This document shows positions 58,768 through 64,000 of a stretch of 64,000 nucleotides of DNA, piece by piece. The stretch is from Bryobacterales bacterium (GTDB lineage: Bacteria; Acidobacteriota; Terriglobia; Bryobacterales; Bryobacteraceae). The position numbers were made by a program, and so were the translations under genes. Where the stretch lies: NCBI GenBank assembly GCA_026954325.1, contig JAIXKK010000200.1, forward strand, positions 62,001 through 126,000, written 5' to 3'. The notes below the pieces were generated by a model. It worked only from the letters and a program-made list of their open reading frames with translations, did not search any database and was not told the origin of the DNA. How positions within the stretch are numbered: the first letter of the stretch is position 1; the number at the start of each line of letters is the position of its first letter.

Positions 58768-60014
58768 ACACGGAACAAGCCATTGCGGGATGCAATCCTG
58801 CAATCGCCGCCATTCTTGACAAAGCTCTCACCGGCGGGGAAGTGAGCACCGCCGAAGGCGAGTTGCTGCTGACTGTCACAGGCAGCGAACTGGCGGCGCT
58901 CGCGGCCGTGGCCGATCATCTGCGCCGCGAGAAACTGGGAGACCGGGTCACCTACGTCGTCAACCGCAACATCAATTTCACGAACGTGTGCGTCAAGCGC
59001 TGCGGCTTCTGCGCGTTCAGCCGAGGGCATCGCGCCGAGGAGGGCTACTTTCTTCCCGCGGATGAAGTGGTGCGCCGGGCGCGCGAGGCATGGGACCTGG
59101 GAGCAACCGAGGTATGCGTGCAGGCGGGCCTGCCGCCGCGCATGAAGGGATCGCTCTACATCGACTTGTGCCGCGCCATCAAGGCCGCAGTCCCGAATAT
59201 CCACATCCACGGCTTCTCTCCGGAGGAGGTCAAGTACGGCTCGGAGCTTTCCGGCTGTACCGTCGAATATTACCTCGCCGCCCTCAAAGAAGCAGGCGTA
59301 GGCTCCCTGCCCGGAACTTCCGCCGAAATACTGGACGATCGCATCCGAAATGTCATTTCCCCCGGCCGCATCTCCACCGCCGAATGGATTCGCGTGATCA
59401 CCTGCGCCCACCGCCTGGGGATCCCCACCTCTTCCACCATCATGTACGGGCACATCGAATCCGCGCGCGACGCCGCCCAACACATCGGCCTGCTGCGGGA
59501 TATCCAGAAGCAGACCGGCGGCTTCACGGAATTCGTTCCCCTGAGTTTCATTCATACCGAAGCTCCCATGTACCGGAAGTCGCTCGTCCCCGGCATCCGC
59601 GCCGGGGCCACCGAAGACGAGGTGCTGCGTATGTACGCAGTGGCGCGCCTGATGCTGCATGGCGCCATCCATCACGTGCAGGCGAGTTGGGTAAAACAGG
59701 GCGTTCACATGGCGCAACGCTGCCTCGGCGCCGGCGCCGACGACCTGGGCGGCACGCTCCTCAACGAGAGCATCTCCACCGCCGCGGGCGCGGCCCATGG
59801 CCATTTTCTGCGCCCCGCCGAAATGCGAAATCTCATCCGGGGCGCGGACCGCAAGCCCGCCCAACGCTCCACCACCTACCAACTCATCCGGGACTTCGAG
59901 CGCGAACCGGATGCGCCGGAGCCTCTTGATGCCGTCGCCTCGGAAGAACGATTCGGCTCCTACGCCTCGCTGATTTCCTCCGCTGAGTTTCGCTTTGCGC
60001 GGAAGGCGCCTTAG
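58761..60014 (+). CDS. cofH: 5-amino-6-(D-ribitylamino)uracil:L-tyrosine 4-hydroxyphenyl transferase CofH
   Basis: 417 aa. Radical SAM cluster C77-x3-C81-x2-C84 (CVKRCGFC) in VNRNINFTNVCVKRCGFCAF. CofH attaches the tyrosine-derived 4-hydroxyphenyl group to the ribitylaminouracil. Typical TIM barrel segments: HIHGFSPEEVKYG, LPGTSAEILDD, HRLGIPTSSTIMYGHIES, FVPLSFIHTEAPMY. The N-terminal 60 aa is an extra helical region common to CofH. Overlaps cofG by seven bases. Split CofG and CofH are archaea/cyanobacteria-like; actinobacteria have the fused FbiC. Confidence 0.95.
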   Translation: MVDTEQAIAGCNPAIAAILDKALTGGEVSTAEGELLLTVTGSELAALAAVADHLRREKLGDRVTYVVNRNINFTNVCVKRCGFCAFSRGHRAEEGYFLPADEVVRRAREAWDLGATEVCVQAGLPPRMKGSLYIDLCRAIKAAVPNIHIHGFSPEEVKYGSELSGCTVEYYLAALKEAGVGSLPGTSAEILDDRIRNVISPGRISTAEWIRVITCAHRLGIPTSSTIMYGHIESARDAAQHIGLLRDIQKQTGGFTEFVPLSFIHTEAPMYRKSLVPGIRAGATEDEVLRMYAVARLMLHGAIHHVQASWVKQGVHMAQRCLGAGADDLGGTLLNESISTAAGAAHGHFLRPAEMRNLIRGADRKPAQRSTTYQLIRDFEREPDAPEPLDAVASEERFGSYASLISSAEFRFARKAP

Positions 60015-60050
60015 TCCGGGCATGTTATATTGCGCACAGGAGAACCCATC

Positions 60051-60449
60051 ATGGCAGAAGTAATTCCCGACAAATATCTGGATCTGTTCCGGAAGAAGGC
60101 ATTCGCCAGTCTCGCAACCGTGATGCCCGATGGCAGGCCGCAAGTGACGCCGGTGTGGTGTGACTACGACGGCTCGCATGTCATCGTGAACTCGGCCAAG
60201 GGCCGGCGGAAAGACCTGAACATGCGCGCCGAACCGCGGGTTTCGCTGGCAATTATCGATCCTGACAACCCCTACCGCTATCTGGAAGTGCGCGGCCAGG
60301 TGACCGAGATCACCGAGGCGGGCGCCGACGACCACATCGACAAGATGGCGAAAAAATACCTGAATGCCGATAAATACCCAAACCGCCGCGCCGGTGAAGT
60401 ACGCGTGATATACAAGATCAGGCCGGAACACTGCACTTCCATGGGATAA
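60051..60449 (+). CDS. PPOX/FDOR-B type flavin- or F420-dependent oxidoreductase
   Basis: 132 aa, start ATG 60051 with AGGAGA ahead (a TTG at 60030 lacks it). Split-barrel FMN/F420 fold: ASLATVMPDGRPQVTPVWCDYDG, then VNSAKGRRKDLNMRAEPRVSLAI and YLEVRGQVTEI. The block GRRKDLNMRA plus the length fit the Rv1155-like F420-dependent reductases (FDOR-B), which is also suggested by its place 36 bases after cofH. The reductant is thus probably F420H2, substrate unknown; an FMN role is not excluded. Confidence 0.83.
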   Translation: MAEVIPDKYLDLFRKKAFASLATVMPDGRPQVTPVWCDYDGSHVIVNSAKGRRKDLNMRAEPRVSLAIIDPDNPYRYLEVRGQVTEITEAGADDHIDKMAKKYLNADKYPNRRAGEVRVIYKIRPEHCTSMG

Positions 60450-60517
60450 GCTCCCCGGCTCCGGCGGCCCATGCCGTGGTGGTATGATGGCCAACCGGAA
60501 AGAAGGAGCCGGAGCGA

Positions 60518-61009
60518 TTGCCAGAGGCGAAAAACGAAGAGTGGCGCGGTAAGGTAGGCAAGATGTCCGAAGAGGAACTGGCCCGGTTTCTCGCGGGCAA
60601 CCCCTTTTGTAGATTCGGGAGTCTTGACGAGGATGGGTGGCCTTACGTGGTGCCCTGCTGGTTTGAATACAGTGACGGCGGGTTCTACATTGTGCCGCGC
60701 GCCAAGTCGGCATGGGCGCGAAACGTTCAGCGCGATGGCCGTGTCTTCCTCTGCATCGACGACACCACCATTTACAACAATCGCGTGCTGGTGAAAGGCG
60801 AAGCGACTGTTCTCGAAGAGCCGAACCTCGGCGGGCGGTGGGTGGAAATTGCCCGCCGCATGTCGCTACGATACCTCGGCGAGCACGGCCCGGAATACCT
60901 CGAGCCGACCCTCACCGAACCCCGGTGGCTGTTATTTGTTCGTCCCATTAAGATGACCACGTGGCATGGCGTCGATTGGGCCGAGCGCTACAAGCATTCC
61001 AAATGGTAG
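60518..61009 (+). CDS. Pyridoxamine 5'-phosphate oxidase-like / FDOR split-barrel protein
   Basis: 163 aa, start TTG 60518 with GGAG eight bases upstream. Split-barrel fold: FCRFGSLDEDGWPYVVPCWFEYSDGGFYIVPRAKSAWARNVQRDGRVFLCIDD, a strand pattern like PNPOx and FDOR proteins, and a WARNVQRD segment equivalent to the GRRKDLNMRA loop of its neighbour. The C-terminus (KMTTWHGVDWAERYKHSKW) is Trp-rich. It lies 68 bases after the first FDOR gene; together they look like users of F420 or FMN. Cofactor choice cannot be told from sequence alone. Confidence 0.8.
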   Translation: MPEAKNEEWRGKVGKMSEEELARFLAGNPFCRFGSLDEDGWPYVVPCWFEYSDGGFYIVPRAKSAWARNVQRDGRVFLCIDDTTIYNNRVLVKGEATVLEEPNLGGRWVEIARRMSLRYLGEHGPEYLEPTLTEPRWLLFVRPIKMTTWHGVDWAERYKHSKW

Positions 61010-61016
61010 GTCCGCC

Positions 61017-62126
61017 ATGAACTCAACCCATCTTTCGAACCGCCGCGGATTTCTCACAAAGGGCCCCATGGCTTTGGCGGCCGCCGGGCAGGCCGGCGCG
61101 CAATCCCGCGTCGAGCCGCGCGCGCCATTTCGCATCGGCTGTCTGAATGTCCACAATTATTCACACTTACTGCCGCTGTGGGCGCCCTTGATGAATCCCC
61201 GCAAGGACAGGAAGGAAACCGCGATGACCGGCATGCGGATCACGCATTGCTGGGAAATCGACCCGGCGAAGTCCGCCGAGTTTGCCGGGATGTACGGCTG
61301 CGAAGCGGTGCGGAACTTCGACGACATGCTCGGCAAAGTCGATGGGATCATCTCCGGCGGGTATTTCGAGCACCCCTGGAACCACCGGCTACACCAGCCC
61401 TATCTCGAAGCCGGCCTTCCCAACCTCATCAACCGGCCGTTTTCCAATTCGCTCGCCAAAGCCCGCAAGATGATCGACACCGCGCGGAAGCATGGGGCCG
61501 CCATCCTGTGCCCTTCCGCCTACGAGTACACCGAAGCCGCCGCGCAGGCCAAAGCGTGGGTGGCCGGGAAAAAGATACTTTGCTACAACGCCACAAATTC
61601 TTTTGACGAATACCCCACCCACGGCATTCACGGCATGTACATGATCCACCGCGCGATTGTCCAGGAAGGCAATCCCATCGTTTCGGTTACTTACCAGGCA
61701 AAGAACTGGTACACGCCGCCGGGGGTGATGACCTTCGAGCACGCGGGCAGTGACGGGAGCGCGTTCCTCGGCACGCTGCACCAGATTGCCGGCTCATGGG
61801 GCACTCTGCAGATCCACACGAAGGAAGCATACGGCGGGAAAGCGTTCGACATCCAGGGCGGCACCGGATTTCCGTTCCAGATCACCGAAGCCTGGGCCCC
61901 AACCATCTGGGCATACCAGCGAATGGCGCTCTATCACGAGATGCCCGAAAGCTTCGAGTCGATCCTCGAAAAGACACGCGTCTTCCTGGCGGGGTGGATG
62001 TCGGTGTTGAACGGAGGCAAGACCGTGCGCCCCGAAGAAGTCCCCGAGGATTGGGAGGCGCCTGTGGAACTGCCCTCGCGGTCCGGTGACCCCTACGTGG
62101 GTATGTTCAAAAAACTGTTCGGATAA
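61017..62126 (+). CDS. Exported Gfo/Idh/MocA-family oxidoreductase
   Basis: 369 aa, start ATG 61017, seven bases after the previous gene. N-terminal Tat-like leader (NRRGFLTKGPMALAAAGQAGAQS). The Rossmann fold is modified: ITHCWEIDPAKSAEFAGMYGCEAVRNFDDMLGKVDGIISGGYFEHPW, then INRPFSNSLAKARKMID, where the family has 'EKP' (here INRPF). Exported members of this class, common in Planctomycetes and Acidobacteria, are thought to use tightly bound NAD(P). Residue EKP replaced by NRP may affect catalysis. Next gene starts 17 bases downstream. Confidence 0.8.
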   Translation: MNSTHLSNRRGFLTKGPMALAAAGQAGAQSRVEPRAPFRIGCLNVHNYSHLLPLWAPLMNPRKDRKETAMTGMRITHCWEIDPAKSAEFAGMYGCEAVRNFDDMLGKVDGIISGGYFEHPWNHRLHQPYLEAGLPNLINRPFSNSLAKARKMIDTARKHGAAILCPSAYEYTEAAAQAKAWVAGKKILCYNATNSFDEYPTHGIHGMYMIHRAIVQEGNPIVSVTYQAKNWYTPPGVMTFEHAGSDGSAFLGTLHQIAGSWGTLQIHTKEAYGGKAFDIQGGTGFPFQITEAWAPTIWAYQRMALYHEMPESFESILEKTRVFLAGWMSVLNGGKTVRPEEVPEDWEAPVELPSRSGDPYVGMFKKLFG

Positions 62127-62142
62127 GGAGCCTGCCGTCCGC

Positions 62143-64000
62143 ATGCGACTTCTTGTTCTCGCCTGCCTCACAACTCCGGCCATCCTCGCGCAGACCTTTA
62201 CCGTGGCGCAAGCGCTCGCGGGACGCGAGGCCTACCTCGGCAACTGCGCAAGCTGCCATCTCCCAAACCTGAGCGGCCGCAACGAAGCGCACCCGCTCGC
62301 GGGCGGGAACTTCATGAACGTCTGGCGCGGCCGCACAGCCACCCAACTCGCCCGCTACATGCAACAGACGATGCCGCCGGGAAACGCCGGCGGGCTGGGC
62401 GAGGAAACCTACGTCGCCATCGCGGCGTTCATCCTCGAAGCCAACGGCGCGCCGGCCGGCGCTGAACCGCTTGCCAGCAACAGCCGCCTGCGCATCGGCG
62501 ATGTCGCGAACGGCCGGATGCCCGCGGCCTTGTTGGCGGCTCTCAACGATCCCGCCTCCGATCAGGCCGGGCTCTCCACCCGCGCGCGTCCGAAAGGCCA
62601 CACGGTGCGAGGCGCCGTGAAGAACTTCCGTCCGGTAACCGGCGCCATGCTCCGCAATCCCGATCCGGCGGACTGGCTGATGATTCGCGGCAACTACCAG
62701 GCCTGGAGCTACAGTCCGCTCTCGCAAATCACCATCGGGAACGTGAAAAACCTTCGCCTGAAATGGGTGTGGGCAATGAACGATGGCGGGGCAAACCAGC
62801 CCACTCCCATCGTCCATGACGGCATCATCTATCTTTCCAATACCAGCCACACCATGCAGGCTCTCGACGGCCGCACCGGCGATCTGATCTGGGAAAACAA
62901 TATCGGGCCGGAATCGGCGCGCGCGTATGGGGCCACGCGCGGCATCTCCATTTGGGGCGATAAGGTTTATCTCTCGGGCACGGACGCGAAGCTCCACGCG
63001 CTCGAGGCACGGACGGGCCGCATTGTCTGGACAAGCGAAGTGGCGCCGGCCAAGCGCGGCTTCAGCAGCACCTCCGGCACCATCGCCATCAACGGCAAGA
63101 TTCTTCAGGGTCTCACCGGCTGCGGGTCGTACAAAGAGGAACGGTGCTACATCAGCGCCTGGGACGCGCAAACCGGGGCGCTCGCGTGGAAGTTCAATAC
63201 CATTGCTCACGACGGCGAACCGGGCGGCGACACGTGGGGTTCTCTGGGCAATCTCTTTCGCGCGGGCGGCGACACCTGGATCGCCGGCAGCTTCGATCCG
63301 GAATTGAACCGCACCTACTGGGGAGTTTCGCAAGCCAAGCCCTGGATGCGTGTCAGCCGCGGCTCGAAGATCGGCGACAAAGGGCTTTATACGAACTGCA
63401 CGCTGGCGATCAATGCCGACACGGGCAAGCTCGATTGGTACTTCCAGCACGTGCCCCAGGAGACCTTCGATCTGGACGAGGTCTTCGAGCGCGTACTGGT
63501 GGATGTGGACGGTCGCAAACTGGTGTTCTCCATCGGCAAGGCGGGCATCCTGTGGAAGTTGGACCGGGTCACCGGCCAGTATCTCGACCTGGTGGAGACG
63601 GTCTATCAAAATGCGTTCTCTGATGTGGACCGCAAGACCGGCAAGCTGACCTATCGCGCCGACGTGCTGGAACAGAAATTCGGAGAATGGCTATTCGTCT
63701 GCCCCAGCACTCAAGGCGGACACAACTGGCAGCCGATGAGCTACCACCCGCCGAGCGGGCAACTCATTCTTCCTCTCAGCCAGAGTTGCATGGAAATGTC
63801 GGCGCGCGAGGTGGAAATGAAAGCCGGGTCCGGAGGCGGCGCCGGCAACCGGCACTTCCTCGAGATGCCCGGCAAGAAGGGTATGATCGGGAAACTCGCG
63901 GCGTACGATGTTCGCACCATGAAAGAGAAGTGGGCCGTGGAGCAGCGCGCCCCGTTTCTCACCGGTGTGCTCTCCACCGCGGGCGGCGTGGCTTTCGTGG
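62143..64000 (+). CDS. PQQ-dependent alcohol dehydrogenase with N-terminal cytochrome c, partial
   Basis: 619 codons to the right edge; the C-terminus is outside. Start ATG 62143, with AAGGAG 14 bases ahead. Signal peptide RLLVLACLTTPAILA. Residues about 22-110 form a small cytochrome c domain with the heme motif CASCH (residues 35-39) and a Met ligand candidate in TMPPGNAGGLGEE. A PQQ eight-bladed propeller follows from about 185, with repeated 'A-x-D-A-x-T-G-x-x-x-W' blades such as LDGRTGDLIWENN, LEARTGRIVWTSE and WDAQTGALAWKFN. Oxidises a primary alcohol or sugar in the periplasm and passes electrons to the fused heme. The vicinal Cys pair of methanol dehydrogenases was not seen. Confidence 0.86.
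   Translation, partial: MRLLVLACLTTPAILAQTFTVAQALAGREAYLGNCASCHLPNLSGRNEAHPLAGGNFMNVWRGRTATQLARYMQQTMPPGNAGGLGEETYVAIAAFILEANGAPAGAEPLASNSRLRIGDVANGRMPAALLAALNDPASDQAGLSTRARPKGHTVRGAVKNFRPVTGAMLRNPDPADWLMIRGNYQAWSYSPLSQITIGNVKNLRLKWVWAMNDGGANQPTPIVHDGIIYLSNTSHTMQALDGRTGDLIWENNIGPESARAYGATRGISIWGDKVYLSGTDAKLHALEARTGRIVWTSEVAPAKRGFSSTSGTIAINGKILQGLTGCGSYKEERCYISAWDAQTGALAWKFNTIAHDGEPGGDTWGSLGNLFRAGGDTWIAGSFDPELNRTYWGVSQAKPWMRVSRGSKIGDKGLYTNCTLAINADTGKLDWYFQHVPQETFDLDEVFERVLVDVDGRKLVFSIGKAGILWKLDRVTGQYLDLVETVYQNAFSDVDRKTGKLTYRADVLEQKFGEWLFVCPSTQGGHNWQPMSYHPPSGQLILPLSQSCMEMSAREVEMKAGSGGGAGNRHFLEMPGKKGMIGKLAAYDVRTMKEKWAVEQRAPFLTGVLSTAGGVAFV

Noticed and set aside
58653..60713. A 686-codon minus-strand frame opposite cofG, cofH and an FDOR gene.
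   Set aside because: It spans three well-defined plus-strand genes, so cannot be real.
1..64000. tRNA, rRNA, CRISPR arrays or riboswitches.
   Set aside because: I looked for cloverleaf-like CCA ends, direct repeat arrays and conserved rRNA strings and found none that could be supported.

Overview
The window looks like chromosomal DNA of an Acidobacteriota bacterium of the Solibacter/Bryobacter kind. The evidence is indirect: high GC, several very large TonB-dependent receptors that begin with a carboxypeptidase-regulatory-like domain, an ADOP-type MacB/FtsX permease, many secreted Tat-signal enzymes (sulfatase, oxidoreductase, PLP enzymes), and MacAB-like ABC cassettes. No rRNA, tRNA or CRISPR array was recognised.

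Layout. 1-4.1 kb: a lipoprotein-like deiminase-superfamily protein running off the left edge, a Tat-signal sulfatase, and a membrane-anchored J-domain protein. 4.1-13.5 kb (minus strand): a HerA-like ATPase, then a receptor - beta-propeller - membrane acyltransferase operon whose receptor gene carries a one-base frameshift. 13.7-22 kb: a DegT-type aminotransferase and a ROK repressor, divergent from an APC permease and a giant two-module GH20 hexosaminidase (also frameshifted). 22-28.1 kb: an exported class V PLP enzyme and an ABC/HlyD efflux cluster with a truncated ADOP permease. 28.3-30.1 kb: small secreted proteins, a clear terminator, a dead transposase and a clipped antitoxin. 30.1-40.4 kb: a membrane spermidine-synthase-like protein, a GH33 sialidase, two intact TonB receptors and a Gly-rich secreted protein. 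40.5-44.6 kb: a YdcF protein and a complete MacA-MacB-MacB operon. 44.9-47 kb: a class IV aminotransferase and a dienelactone-hydrolase-like protein. 47.4-52.2 kb: a translationally coupled operon of a TolB/CehA-like protein, a C45 acyltransferase and another exported class V PLP enzyme.

52.3-54.7 kb is an A/T-richer island with an ApaLI-like restriction endonuclease and its DNA methyltransferase, bracketed by a 15-bp direct repeat. One copy of the repeat is the 3' end of cofE. 54.6-61 kb is a compact coenzyme F420 locus: cofE-cofC-cofD-npdG on the minus strand, divergent from cofG-cofH, followed by two flavin/F420-type split-barrel proteins. The window ends with a Tat-signal Gfo/Idh/MocA oxidoreductase and the beginning of a cytochrome c-PQQ dehydrogenase fusion.

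Two themes stand out. The first is scavenging of complex amino-sugar glycans (sulfatase, GH20, GH33, HGSNAT-like acyltransferase, ROK control, TonB uptake). The second is de novo F420 synthesis next to a restriction-modification island that appears to have inserted into the end of cofE. Two single-base frameshifts in GC-rich runs may be assembly errors rather than real gene loss.
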